Assembly: GCF_016746095.1 (NCBI RefSeq)
Contig: NZ_JAERTY010000008.1
Coordinates: forward strand, 1 to 64,000
DNA length: 64,000 bases
Reading direction: 5' to 3'
DNA from: Sphingobacterium faecale
GTDB lineage: Bacteria; Bacteroidota; Bacteroidia; Sphingobacteriales; Sphingobacteriaceae
Shown here: positions 8,462 to 17,740 of the stretch, one piece after another
How positions within the stretch are numbered: position 1 is the stretch's first letter
Layout of the letters: the number at the start of each line of letters is the position of its first letter
The notes under the pieces: model-generated
Database searches by the model: none
What the model saw: only the letters and a program-made list of their open reading frames with translations
Told to the model about the DNA's origin: nothing
Translations under genes and position numbers: made by a program

Positions 8462-9952
8462 ATGAGTGTTGAAAGAATACGTTTAGAAACTTTACGTCAT
8501 AAAGTGATGACAGCGGAACAAGCTGCTTCTTTTATCCAAAATGGAATGGTCGTAGGGTCTAGCGGCTTTACAAAAGCAGGGGATAGTAAGGTCGTTTTAC
8601 CTGCATTTGCTGAGCGTGCGAAGAAGGAAAGTATAAAAATAACCCTAATGACAGGGGCTTCACTAGGGCATGATACCGATGGTAAACTAGCCGAGGCTGG
8701 GGCTTTGAGTAAACGTATGCCTTTTCAAGTAGATCGGACATTAAGAAATAAAATAAATGCCGGAGAGGTGTTGTTTATCGATCAACATTTAAGTGAAAGT
8801 GCAGAGCTATTACATAACGAAAACCTTCCTCCGGTGGATATTGCTATTATAGAAGTAGCGTACATCGATAGGGATGGAAGTATTGTTCCTACTACTTCAG
8901 TGGGTAACTCGGTGACGTTTGCAGGATTGGCAAAGCAGGTCATCTTGGAAATTAATACTGCGGTTCCAGAAGAGGTATATGGGATCCATGATATCTATCA
9001 AGCAGAGAATTATCCTCATCGTAACGTCATCCCTATTGTTGCTCCTTGGAACAAAATCGGACGTAAAACAATTCCGTTGGATCCGAGTAAAGTAATCGGT
9101 ATCGTATTTACTGATATCACAGACAGTCCGGCGGATATTGCAGCTCCGGATGCCAAGACATCCTCAATAGCCCGGCATATTCTTGAGTTTTTTGAAAACG
9201 AGGTCAAACTCGGTCACTTAACAGATCGTTTGCTCCCTATTCAAGCTGGAATAGGAAAGGTAGCTAATGCGGTATTGATGGGATTTAAGGATAGCAATTT
9301 CTACGATTTGACAATGTTTTCGGAGGTATTGCAGGATAGTACATTCGACCTTATTGATTCCGGAAAGTTGAGTTTTGCTTCAGCTTCTTCTATCACGGTA
9401 TCGAAAGATTGCTATCATCGTGTTTTTGACAATCTTCAGCGTTATCGGGATAAATTTGTTCTTCGTCCGCAAAATATATCTAATACGCCGGGACTTATCC
9501 GAAGACTGGGAGTTATCGCTATAAATACGGCTATTGAGTTTGATATTTATGGAAATGTTAATTCAACGCATGTCTCGGGTACAAAGATAATGAATGGAAT
9601 AGGAGGTTCGGGAGATTTCGCCCGTAATGCCTACCTGAGTATATTTGTAACGCAAGCAGCTTCCAAGGAGAATGCGATATCACATGTATTGCCAATGGTA
9701 TCACATGTAGATCATACGGAGCACGATGTTGATATTCTAGTGACCGACATTGGTCTTGCTGATTTGCGCGGACTGGCGCCTCGAGAGCGTGCGCAACAAA
9801 TCATTAATAACTGTGTGCACCCCGATTATAGGGAAGAACTGCAATCGTACTTTGATAGAGCCTGTGCTCGTGGAGGTCATACACCACACTTGCTCGAAGA
9901 AGCGTTTAGTTGGCATTTGAGACTAGGCGAGACTGGAACAATGAAAAAATAA
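8462..9952 (+). CDS. Succinate/acetate CoA transferase (acetyl-CoA hydrolase/transferase family)
   Basis: This 496-residue class I CoA transferase moves CoA between succinyl-CoA and acetate (or propionate). The N-terminal half begins RLETLRHKVMTAEQAASFI, and the acetyl-CoA hydrolase C-terminal domain carries the motif QAGIGKVANAVLMG. FSEVLQD probably supplies the catalytic Glu that forms the glutamyl-CoA thioester. NVNSTHVSGTKIMNGIGGSG is the C-terminal CoA-binding signature. It resembles the Ach1/AarC/Cat1 group. It is monocistronic with a strong terminator, and may link acetate use to the TCA cycle together with sucD. Confidence 0.9.
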   Translation: MSVERIRLETLRHKVMTAEQAASFIQNGMVVGSSGFTKAGDSKVVLPAFAERAKKESIKITLMTGASLGHDTDGKLAEAGALSKRMPFQVDRTLRNKINAGEVLFIDQHLSESAELLHNENLPPVDIAIIEVAYIDRDGSIVPTTSVGNSVTFAGLAKQVILEINTAVPEEVYGIHDIYQAENYPHRNVIPIVAPWNKIGRKTIPLDPSKVIGIVFTDITDSPADIAAPDAKTSSIARHILEFFENEVKLGHLTDRLLPIQAGIGKVANAVLMGFKDSNFYDLTMFSEVLQDSTFDLIDSGKLSFASASSITVSKDCYHRVFDNLQRYRDKFVLRPQNISNTPGLIRRLGVIAINTAIEFDIYGNVNSTHVSGTKIMNGIGGSGDFARNAYLSIFVTQAASKENAISHVLPMVSHVDHTEHDVDILVTDIGLADLRGLAPRERAQQIINNCVHPDYREELQSYFDRACARGGHTPHLLEEAFSWHLRLGETGTMKK

Positions 9953-9954
9953 AC

Positions 9955-9992
9955 AAAAAGAGTTAAGAGAGCCAATCTCTTAACTCTTTTTT
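9955..9992. terminator. Bidirectional terminator, CoA transferase / gldFG
   Basis: AAAAAGAGTTAAGAGA (9955-9970) and TCTCTTAACTCTTTTT (9976-9991) form a perfect 16-bp stem with a 5-nt loop. Its right arm overlaps the last codons of the convergent GldF-GldG gene. Confidence 0.9.
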
Positions 9993-12391
9993 CTTGTATA
10001 TCGGCGTTTGCGTAAATAGCCTTGTGATAGACCTATCAGCATCAGAATAATTATTGGTAGGGCAACGTTGATAAACTGCCATTTTAGCTTCTCACTTTTA
10101 ACCATCGCTTGATCCAAGAGACGAAGCTTGATTTCTCTGTTCCTAAGAGAAATCAGTCGTTCATCATTCATCAAATAGTCCACCGTATTTTCTAAAAATA
10201 TTTTATTAGCATATTGTTGCTCCGTATAGCGATCCCAACCAAGTGGATAAGGCGATTGGTCTTTACTATTCACCTGGTTGATCAACCAGTCACCATCTGC
10301 AATGACCATCATTCGTGCTTCCTCTGATATATTTGATAGGTCAACTGCTTCAGTTACACCTGCTGGAGTAGGGCGATTTTGGTAGATATAAGGAAAATGA
10401 CCGCTCAGAAGAGCTGCTACTGGCTTCGGTGTTGTTCTGAACTTAGCAGGATCAGGTTGTTCTTCTACCATCTGTAAAGAAATCGGACCAGGCGTATTGA
10501 TTAGCCGGCTGAAAGGTGAGGAATGTAGCAAAATTTCTTTTTTGATACCTGCGGCAGCGATGGTATCTACCGTTCCTACAAATTCAGCCCGTATTCCGTC
10601 TAGGTTTTTTAAAATAGCATTATTCCCCGTAGGCATTAAAATAGGAAAGAAGTACCATGGCACCATTTCTATTTGTGTCTGCCTACCGATGCCACCTATG
10701 GAGAGTGGTATTTGTGCACAATTTAGATCCGCCAGTATGTTGTAGTTTAGACGTGCGCCGTACAAAAATAGTTGGTCATCTAGGTTCAGTTCTCGGCCTA
10801 TTAGGGGCTGTGTGCCGTTTTTCTTAAGGTGGTCCAAACTGGCATCGATTTGGTCTATAGCCCAGATAATTGAGCCCCCATAACGCACAAAATAGTCTAA
10901 TTTATACTTTTCACTTTCAGAGAATGGCGTTTGGGGTTTAGCTATGATCAGTAAGGAAATCTCTTTTAAATTTTTCAGTGGAATTGAATCGAGATGGAGT
11001 CTCCCTACCTGTCCTGACGCACCCAATGTCTGCATGGCATCGTAAAGTTCCAGATCGGAAGGTTCGCCGTGACCTTCGGTAAAGGCGATGTAGGGTATTT
11101 TATCAATGTTCAATTTTGAAATAGCAGAAGTGAAGGCATATTCTAGATTTTGAACAGAGTTGTTAAGCACCTGTTCGGGAGTCTGCCCCGTTTTATTTTG
11201 TAGCAAGCTGACATTGATTTCATGGTCTCCCCGGCTGATAATGGCGGATGGGAATATTAGTTTTTGCGTAAATCCACTTTCCGTTTTTACACTCAGGTTG
11301 GTCGGATAGAGACCTCGAGCGATCAATGCTTCGGTATATTCTTTTTGTTCCTCTTGGCTCCCAGCGCTAGGGTCAATGACATTGACCTTTAATCTGCCCT
11401 TTGAATAGGATCTTAAGTCGTACGCCATGTCGATAGCCGCCTGTCTTAATCTTTTAAAGCCAGCAGGTAGTTGTCCATCTAAAAAGATAGTAATGTAGGT
11501 ATCTTCTTTTAGATTCGATACAATATCTTTTGAGGTTTCTGTAAGGGTAAAACGTCGATCTTCAGTAAGATCTATCCTTCCAAATAGTTGAAGGACCAGA
11601 GTTTGGTTCAATAGTGTGATTAGAATCAGGAAGCTGAAGTAGACGGTGAGTGTTTTTTTACGGGGTCTAAACTGACGACCTAGATGTCCAATGGACAAGA
11701 GTAGGAATAGCGCTTGTACGCTGAGAAAATAGACTAAATCCGTAGCGGTGACAACACCCCGGCTAATAGAGTCGTAATGCGCTAAGATTCCGATATGCTT
11801 AACCAAATCCTCGATAAAAAGGAAAGGGTTTAGTTGACTTAGGGCGTCGAATCCATAAAAGAATAAAAAACAAAGGGAGATAGCCAATAGAAAGGCTATG
11901 ATAGGGTTACGCGTCAGTGCAGAGCAGAAGATCGATATCGCTACAAAAGTGGTCGCTAAGAACAGTAATCCAATGTAAGATCCTACAGTAGCACCTAAAT
12001 CCATATTTCCTGTGGGATATGCTAAGTAGTAGATGGTTACAGCGTAGACTACGGTCGGGAGTATAGCCAATGATACGATAGTCAGTCCACCTAAGAATTT
12101 GCCTATTACAATCTGAGGTAAGGTAATGGGGCGGCTTTGTAAAAGCTCGAAAGTACCATCTGCCTTTTCGCCTGCTATGCTACGCATGCAAACAGCAGGT
12201 GCTAAAAAAAGGAGAAGATAGGGGGTTAAAGCGAAAAAGCTGTCTAACGAAGCATAGCCAGCGTCCAATATAGAGGTTTCGGGGAAAACCCATACTAATA
12301 ATCCCGTGATCAACAAAAATAGCCCTATCGCTAGGTAGCCAATCAATGAGTTAAAATAGCTCGCTATTTCTTTTATATATATACTTAACAA
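9980..12391 (-). CDS. gldFG: GldF-GldG fusion: gliding-type ABC transporter permease joined to Gldg/DUF4350-like component
   Basis: This 803-residue protein joins two subunits that are separate in Flavobacterium johnsoniae. Residues ~1-240 are a six-helix ABC-2 permease (GldF), starting LSIYIKEIASYFNSLIGYL with SIAGEKADGTFELLQSRPI. Residues ~255-770 are the extracytoplasmic GldG domain (TLVLQLFGRIDLTEDRRFTL, FTEGHGEPSD), and one C-terminal helix (~775-795) is followed by a basic tail. The start is TTG: the reading frame opens only nine codons upstream and the next Met is at ~69. The ATPase GldA is encoded 0.8 kb upstream, separated by a barrel protein gene. The transporter's substrate is unknown, and non-gliding Bacteroidota also carry it. 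Confidence 0.88.
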   Translation of the reverse strand: MLSIYIKEIASYFNSLIGYLAIGLFLLITGLLVWVFPETSILDAGYASLDSFFALTPYLLLFLAPAVCMRSIAGEKADGTFELLQSRPITLPQIVIGKFLGGLTIVSLAILPTVVYAVTIYYLAYPTGNMDLGATVGSYIGLLFLATTFVAISIFCSALTRNPIIAFLLAISLCFLFFYGFDALSQLNPFLFIEDLVKHIGILAHYDSISRGVVTATDLVYFLSVQALFLLLSIGHLGRQFRPRKKTLTVYFSFLILITLLNQTLVLQLFGRIDLTEDRRFTLTETSKDIVSNLKEDTYITIFLDGQLPAGFKRLRQAAIDMAYDLRSYSKGRLKVNVIDPSAGSQEEQKEYTEALIARGLYPTNLSVKTESGFTQKLIFPSAIISRGDHEINVSLLQNKTGQTPEQVLNNSVQNLEYAFTSAISKLNIDKIPYIAFTEGHGEPSDLELYDAMQTLGASGQVGRLHLDSIPLKNLKEISLLIIAKPQTPFSESEKYKLDYFVRYGGSIIWAIDQIDASLDHLKKNGTQPLIGRELNLDDQLFLYGARLNYNILADLNCAQIPLSIGGIGRQTQIEMVPWYFFPILMPTGNNAILKNLDGIRAEFVGTVDTIAAAGIKKEILLHSSPFSRLINTPGPISLQMVEEQPDPAKFRTTPKPVAALLSGHFPYIYQNRPTPAGVTEAVDLSNISEEARMMVIADGDWLINQVNSKDQSPYPLGWDRYTEQQYANKIFLENTVDYLMNDERLISLRNREIKLRLLDQAMVKSEKLKWQFINVALPIIILMLIGLSQGYLRKRRYTRKKS

Positions 12392-12497
12392 CTTGCTCTC
12401 GATTAATTTGTTCCGAAATTAGGAAAATGTATGTTAGAAAGCAAGACAGCACGAGTCAGAGACCCATGCTGTTCATATGTGATAAATACCTTTAAAA

Positions 12498-13079
12498 TTA
12501 TCTGCTTTTACCGGGCAGATAAATCTGGAATCCTAGACTGACTCCCAAGCCGGTCGCTTTATCTCCGACGTTGACATTCGCTTTGGAATAGTTATAGCCT
12601 GCCATAGCTTCTAAAGCTACAGTTTGTGTGATAAAGTGTGCATATCCTGCATTGATGCCAAAAGCAAATGATGTACCTTTACCTCTTGAGCTCCCAGCTA
12701 ACCCAACATCACCTTGACCGAAGAAACGACCAGTAGCGCTTGCACCACGCGGGAAATAATAACGAACAAAAGGGGCGATACCATAATTCCAGTCCGTTTT
12801 TTCATCTTTAGCTGTACCTACACCTAAAGTCGCTTGTGCTCCCAAAGCGAGACCGTCCGCAATAAAATAACCAGCTCTAGGATTCAATTGTATATTGAAT
12901 GCTTCGGATTCGAAGCTATAGCCTAGATTTCCGACAGATCCACCGACCATCCAATTACCTTCTTTTATTGGGGTAAGACCAACATTTGCCGAATGTTGAG
13001 GTACTGTTTTAATTTCTTGCGCGTTGGTATACCCAAAAACGCCAAGCATTAAGGCCGCTGTAAGTAGTTTTTTCTTCAT
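12498..13079 (-). CDS. Outer membrane beta-barrel protein
   Basis: This ~193-residue secreted protein has a signal peptide MKKKLLTAALMLGVFGYTNA followed by a small beta-barrel. Alternating-hydrophobic strands end in aromatic residues (GGSVGNLGYSF, GLGVSLGFQIYL), and it stops near the C-terminus, as in porin-family OMP_b-brl proteins of ~200 residues. Function unknown. An alternative ATG two codons upstream (13085) is equally possible. It sits between gldFG and gldA on the same strand, but gaps of 57-106 nt on each side leave operon membership open. Confidence 0.8.
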   Translation of the reverse strand: MKKKLLTAALMLGVFGYTNAQEIKTVPQHSANVGLTPIKEGNWMVGGSVGNLGYSFESEAFNIQLNPRAGYFIADGLALGAQATLGVGTAKDEKTDWNYGIAPFVRYYFPRGASATGRFFGQGDVGLAGSSRGKGTSFAFGINAGYAHFITQTVALEAMAGYNYSKANVNVGDKATGLGVSLGFQIYLPGKSR

Positions 13080-13142
13080 ATCCATTAGTTTTTAATTATA
13101 ACAAATTCCATATATCTACAACAATCAAACAGTAATCTTGTT

Positions 13143-13853
13143 TTATGGGTTTGTGAGTTTCACAAAAATATCTTCCATATGGAGGCCAGGATATTTATCC
13201 TCTCTATCTACAGACAAGAAGTGATCTTTTATTTGTCCTTTATGGATAATGATAATTTCTTGGCACAAGACTTCTACTTCTTGCATAATATGTGTCGATA
13301 AGAACACCGTCTTGTTTGTTGACAATTGTTGGATTAAAGTACGAATCTCGATAATCTGATTGGGGTCGAGTCCAGTCGTTGGTTCATCAAGAATCAAGAC
13401 CTCTGGATCATGTATTATTGCTAGAGCTAGTCCGACGCGCTGCTTGAAGCCTTTGGACAGTTGCGCTATTCTCTTGTGCTGTTCAGCCTGTAAACCTGTC
13501 ATTGCAATTACTTCCTGCACTCTTTGTGTGCTATTTGGAAGGTTATGGAGGCGAGCTTCAAAGTGTAATATCTCTTGCACATACATGTCACTATAGAGTG
13601 GATTACTCTCTGGTAGATAGCCAATCGATCTTTTGGTAGACAAAGGGTTTTCTTGGATATCCAGACCATTGATACTGCAGGATCCCTGTTCGATCGGAAT
13701 GATGCCCGTAAGGATTTTCATCGTGGTCGATTTCCCAGCTCCATTGGGACCTAAAAATCCGATAATGTGATTACTCCCCGTGGTAAACGAGATGGCATCT
13801 AAAGCTTTTTGTTGATTATAGCTTTTTGTGAGTTCCCTGACTTCAATCGACAT
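13143..13853 (-). CDS. gldA: ABC transporter ATP-binding protein GldA
   Basis: This 236-residue cytoplasmic ATPase has Walker A GPNGAGKST (residues ~35-43), the signature LSKGFKQRVGLA and Walker B VLILDEPTTGLDP, followed by the H-loop STHIMQEVE. It begins SIEVRELTKSYNQQKALDAI, typical of the GldA subgroup of ABC-2 ATPases. It should energise the GldF-GldG protein encoded at 9980-12391. It is the last gene of a tightly packed run with the GDPD lipoprotein (3-nt gap), aroK and the DoxX-like protein. Confidence 0.87.
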   Translation of the reverse strand: MSIEVRELTKSYNQQKALDAISFTTGSNHIIGFLGPNGAGKSTTMKILTGIIPIEQGSCSINGLDIQENPLSTKRSIGYLPESNPLYSDMYVQEILHFEARLHNLPNSTQRVQEVIAMTGLQAEQHKRIAQLSKGFKQRVGLALAIIHDPEVLILDEPTTGLDPNQIIEIRTLIQQLSTNKTVFLSTHIMQEVEVLCQEIIIIHKGQIKDHFLSVDREDKYPGLHMEDIFVKLTNP

Positions 13854-13856
13854 GAT

Positions 13857-14822
13857 TTAATGACGTATATAAGGCGAAGTGATATTTCGCTTTCGGATAT
13901 AATAATCTAATGCTTTATGCGCTTCAAAGGGACGGTCAGTACTTAACACATCTGCTCCTTTTTCAATATATTCTGCATAGGTTTGGTAGCCTCGCTGTTC
14001 TGCTTGTCGATCAAGGTTACCCAATGTGCCCAATATTGTTTTGATGCCATGTTGGTGTAAGGTCGTTACCAGCTCTTCTTTAGGTTGTTGTATCCCTATA
14101 AAAGCGATAATTCTATTGTCGGGAATTCCCTGAGCAGCTAGTCGAGTTAAGTCATCTACCGACTTAATACTGGCAGAAATCATCAGATCGGGGTTGATAC
14201 GATACAATGCTTTAGCTTGTTTGCTGCTATAGGTAATTACCACGCTGTAAGATTGTGCATCGGTCTTGGTAATTACATCGGAGAGCAGTTGGTAGGGGAT
14301 GTCATTTTTAGCATCTAGGGTAAAGATAACCTTTCCTCTGCCCCATATCAAAGCTTCTTCTAGAGTCGGGATACGATAGGAGGTGACCTTTCCTTCTGGG
14401 TCTTTAAGTTTCAGTTCTTTAAGGTCTGTCAGGTTCAACTTATTGACACGGCCTTTACCTGTTGTCGTTCTTTCTAAAGTCTCATCATGCATGAGTACCA
14501 AAATAGAGTCTTTCGAAAGGCGGATATCACATTCAATAATAGCAGGCATCTTGTTGGCGAGGCGGCTGAATGTTTCTATAGCGTTCTCGGGATATCCGGC
14601 GCTAGGTCCACCGCGGTGTGCACTGACCAACGGATAGGCCGATTCAGTATACGTCAGAAATTGGTAGAGATCCTCTACTGTATTCAGCTCAAAGGTGCTC
14701 TTGCTGAATAAGCTGTTTTCCTGTTCCCTAATCTTCGTCTCTGTTGTGCTGCTATTACGAAAACAACCCGTCGCGAAAATCACGAATGAGAGGGACAAAA
14801 GATATAGGGAGTTGAATTTCAT
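13857..14822 (-). CDS. Glycerophosphodiester phosphodiesterase family lipoprotein
   Basis: This 321-residue lipoprotein has signal peptide MKFNSLYLLSLSFVIFATGC, with Cys20 in a lipobox (ATGC). The GDPD TIM-barrel has the catalytic HRGG motif (SAHRGGPSAGYPENAIETF), a metal ligand pair in ECDIRLSKD and LMHDETLERTTTGKG. It probably hydrolyses glycerophosphodiesters to glycerol 3-phosphate and an alcohol in the periplasm or at the outer membrane. Its ATG overlaps the aroK stop (TGATG), so translation is coupled. Length is normal. Confidence 0.9.
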   Translation of the reverse strand: MKFNSLYLLSLSFVIFATGCFRNSSTTETKIREQENSLFSKSTFELNTVEDLYQFLTYTESAYPLVSAHRGGPSAGYPENAIETFSRLANKMPAIIECDIRLSKDSILVLMHDETLERTTTGKGRVNKLNLTDLKELKLKDPEGKVTSYRIPTLEEALIWGRGKVIFTLDAKNDIPYQLLSDVITKTDAQSYSVVITYSSKQAKALYRINPDLMISASIKSVDDLTRLAAQGIPDNRIIAFIGIQQPKEELVTTLHQHGIKTILGTLGNLDRQAEQRGYQTYAEYIEKGADVLSTDRPFEAHKALDYYIRKRNITSPYIRH

Positions 14823-15346
14823 CAGTCGGTATAAATTTGGTAATGTTTTAGCTGTTGCACAACCTCCTCTAAGGAGGTTTGTATCTGATCCACGCTGACT
14901 TGCGCTTGACTATAGAACGGAATCCGTTCTTCCAACTTCGTCTCTATAAATGTGAGCAGCTCATCTCCATTCAGCCCCTTTAGAACAGGTCTTTTGTTGA
15001 CATCGGATTTGCTGAGCCGAGACCAGAGCGATTTCGGACTGTGTTGTAAATACAAGGCTATCCCATTTTCGACAATCCATTGCATATTGTCAAAAAAACA
15101 AGGTGTCCCTCCTCCAGTAGAAATAATAGCGTTTTTTCCTTTTTGCTTCTTCAGAAATTCACTTTCCAGTACTCTAAAGTGAATTTCACCGTGCATGTTA
15201 AAGTACTCGGGGATACTCATGCCTATATGAGCTACAATTTCGTGGTCGAGATCAACAAATGGTCTCCCCATGGCGGCAGCAATCTTTTTTCCTAATGTGG
15301 TTTTTCCACTTCCCATGAATCCAACGATGAAAATCGGTCTAACCAT
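14822..15346 (-). CDS. aroK: Shikimate kinase
   Basis: This 174-residue cytoplasmic kinase phosphorylates shikimate to shikimate 3-phosphate with ATP in the chorismate pathway. Visible motifs are Walker A GFMGSGKTTLGKK (~9-21), the shikimate-binding DLDHEI (D33 region) and the STGGGTPCF loop (~77-85). The LID arginine lies around KRPVLKG. Length is typical. The start overlaps the upstream stop (TAATG) and its stop overlaps the next start (TGATG), placing it in a translationally coupled four-gene operon. Confidence 0.95.
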   Translation of the reverse strand: MVRPIFIVGFMGSGKTTLGKKIAAAMGRPFVDLDHEIVAHIGMSIPEYFNMHGEIHFRVLESEFLKKQKGKNAIISTGGGTPCFFDNMQWIVENGIALYLQHSPKSLWSRLSKSDVNKRPVLKGLNGDELLTFIETKLEERIPFYSQAQVSVDQIQTSLEEVVQQLKHYQIYTD

Positions 15347-16554
15347 TACTGCGTTTTTAAATAGGTTTCTATTAACTTTTCTTTGCTAGGGAAAGCATGC
15401 TTAGACCATTTCTTTATAACGGTGCCGTTTTGCAGTAACATAATGCCCGGGTTAGAGCGGACCATACTTTTCAGTGGCACTGCGTCTGCATAGAATGTTT
15501 CTAACACCAGGTCGAGTTGATCATCGAGGTAGCTGACGTCATTGGCGGAACTAGCTGTTAATAAGATCGCTCGGATGTTAAAATCAGTAGACAGCGCACG
15601 GATAGTCTGATTGATTCTATCTAATGCCACTAGATCCGAGGGCGAAAGCTTGGTAACGTCGACACTTGTTACCACAAAGTTGTAATAGGGGTTGTTGATG
15701 ACTTCCTGCGTTAAGTCATTTCCTTCAGCATCTGAGATGATCAGATCCGGAATAGGTACTTGGTAACCTTTTTTGATAAGTTTTGATTCGGGTTCACCAA
15801 TGACTTCCCAATTCTCATCTTCCCAAATTTTTTGATCCATATACTCCTTGTCTGTCATCTTTTTCTCTTCATTCGTCGTCTTGTTCTTAAGTGCGTAGAT
15901 GTGTTCATATTCATCTTGTTCTGCACCTTCAGGTATTTCCATGAGCTTAGGAATATTATTTCCCTCTTTATAGGGTAAAAAATCAACAAAAGGTAAGTAG
16001 CTGATAGTGTATATACCGATGCCAAAAGATAGGATAATAACAAAAAAGCTTAAGAGGTTATTGGTGAAAGAGCTGGCAACCAATGGTTCTATTTTTTTTC
16101 GTTTGGCAAAGATTACCAAGATGAAAATAAGTAAGATAAGATCCTTGATAAAGGATTGCCATGGGGTCAGTGGAATAGCATCTCCAAAACAACCACACGA
16201 GCTTACCACCTCGAAGAAGGCAGAGTAAAACGTAAGAAAAGTGAAAAATATTATTAATAGGAGTAATCCCCAAGCGACTTTTCTACCGGCAATACCTAAT
16301 ACCAGTAAAGCCCCTAGAATGATTTCAAAAGCACAGATAGCTACGGCAATCCATGTGGCATAATCGTTTAGAAAGTTAAGATAGAGCACATGGAAATACT
16401 CTTGTAATTTATAGCCAAATCCCATGGGATCATTGGCTTTTATTAATCCAGAAAATATAAATAGGAACCCAACAAACAACCGCGATATCCATAATAGGAA
16501 GTCTGGTGAATATTTGTTGTTTTTTAACGGAGCATAGTAGGATGTATTAGACAT
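15346..16554 (-). CDS. BT_3928 family membrane protein (DoxX/MauE-like N-terminus, thioredoxin-like C-terminus)
   Basis: This 402-residue protein has four N-terminal membrane helices of the DoxX/MauE type. They include SRLFVGFLFIFSGLIKANDP and the cysteine motif SSCGCFGDAIPLTPW. A fifth helix (~185-205) precedes a C-terminal soluble domain of ~200 residues that resembles a thioredoxin-like fold. It may take part in redox handling at the membrane; the activity is unproven. ATG 16554 follows a typical AT-rich leader. An ATG at 16605 would add 17 residues (MLFTLFLKRVLPIKTNK) and cannot be excluded. It heads the operon with aroK, GDPD and gldA. Confidence 0.75.
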   Translation of the reverse strand: MSNTSYYAPLKNNKYSPDFLLWISRLFVGFLFIFSGLIKANDPMGFGYKLQEYFHVLYLNFLNDYATWIAVAICAFEIILGALLVLGIAGRKVAWGLLLLIIFFTFLTFYSAFFEVVSSCGCFGDAIPLTPWQSFIKDLILLIFILVIFAKRKKIEPLVASSFTNNLLSFFVIILSFGIGIYTISYLPFVDFLPYKEGNNIPKLMEIPEGAEQDEYEHIYALKNKTTNEEKKMTDKEYMDQKIWEDENWEVIGEPESKLIKKGYQVPIPDLIISDAEGNDLTQEVINNPYYNFVVTSVDVTKLSPSDLVALDRINQTIRALSTDFNIRAILLTASSANDVSYLDDQLDLVLETFYADAVPLKSMVRSNPGIMLLQNGTVIKKWSKHAFPSKEKLIETYLKTQ

Positions 16555-16605
16555 TTTATTTGTTTTTATCGGCAAAACCCGTTTTAAAAATAACGTAAAT
16601 AGCAT

Positions 16606-16936
16606 AATGAGCGCACTTTTATTGTCGCTCTCATGAGCATAATTTTATCATATAATTCTAAGAGCCAATGGTTATGATATATAAATCATGGGCAGTGAAA
16701 TTATAACTCTTTTTGTTTCTAAAAAGGTCTTTATAGCGTCGCATTAAGATGTTTTTTTCTGTATTTATATTCATTTTCTCTAATTCGTATTATTTTTCGA
16801 TAAAAAACAAATATAGCTAGAAATCTGCTTGTTTGTTAGTCACAAAACTGTATGTTTTGTTTTTTTCTATCGATAAGTCAAGATTTTTGGATTAGATTAG
16901 AGCTATGAATTTTTGTTTTACAAGAGATATACAGCA
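16606..16936. other. Intergenic region, BT_3928 gene / HipA-like kinase
   Basis: About 330 nt of AT-rich DNA between divergent genes. It should hold both promoters, but no well-spaced TTG/TAnnTTTG pair, repeat or small gene was recognised. Confidence 0.4.
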
Positions 16937-17740
16937 ATGCAAATGGGGACTAATAAAATAGAAATACGTGATGTTAATATCACCCGGTATATACAACCCT
17001 TTAGGGAAGGGGGATCATTACCTGGGTTGGTTGATGCAGACGATGGATTTAGTTACGTTATTAAGTTTAGAGGAGCCGGACAAGGTAAGAAAGCGCTAGT
17101 GGCCGAGTTTATAGGAGGGGAGCTGGCACGTCTATTGGGACTTCGTATGCCCGAGATGGTATTTGCAGAGTTGGACGAATCATTTGCGCGGATGGAACCG
17201 GATGAAGAGATTCAGGACTTGTTACGTTTCTCTGTCGGGAAGAATCTAGGTGTACACTTTCTTAACGGTGCCATTACGTTTGATGCTAATGTTGATGTTG
17301 TCAATGAAGAGGAGGCTTCTAAAATTGTTTGGTTGGATGCCTTATTGATGAATGTGGATCGCACTGCGCGTAATACAAACATGTTGATCTGGCATAAGGA
17401 ACTTTGGTTGATTGATCACGGTGCTTCGCTCTATTTTCACCATTCTTGGGACAATTGGGAAGAGCAGATGACCAGGCCCTTTATACAGATCAAAGATCAC
17501 GTGCTGTTGAATAGAGCGACACAGGTTAGGGAGGTTGATAGCAAGTATAGGGCGAGTTTTGATGTTGATACAATCACTGCTGTCTTGGATGCTATCCCTG
17601 ACGAATGGTTGGCAGAAGAAGGAAGAATGCTTGGTCCAGATGAAGTACGTGAGGTCTACAGAAAGTTTTTATTGGGAAGACTAGCACAGTCTGATGTATT
17701 TCTTAATCAAATAGAAAATGAGCGAAAGAACAGTATATGA
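16937..17740 (+). CDS. HipA-like protein kinase (HipA_2 domain)
   Basis: This ~267-residue single-domain kinase-like protein is related to HipA. A catalytic-loop-like segment DALLMNVDRTARNTNML (residues ~134-150) provides Asp and Asn, and WLIDHGASLYFHH (~156-168) is the DFG-like metal-binding motif, so the site looks intact. It lacks the N-terminal HipA subdomain seen in E. coli HipA. The in-frame TTG at 16913 was rejected in favour of ATG at 16937 (ATG 16943 also possible). It overlaps the DUF3037 gene by 23 nt, a pairing known from other genomes. Target unknown. Confidence 0.82.
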   Translation: MQMGTNKIEIRDVNITRYIQPFREGGSLPGLVDADDGFSYVIKFRGAGQGKKALVAEFIGGELARLLGLRMPEMVFAELDESFARMEPDEEIQDLLRFSVGKNLGVHFLNGAITFDANVDVVNEEEASKIVWLDALLMNVDRTARNTNMLIWHKELWLIDHGASLYFHHSWDNWEEQMTRPFIQIKDHVLLNRATQVREVDSKYRASFDVDTITAVLDAIPDEWLAEEGRMLGPDEVREVYRKFLLGRLAQSDVFLNQIENERKNSI

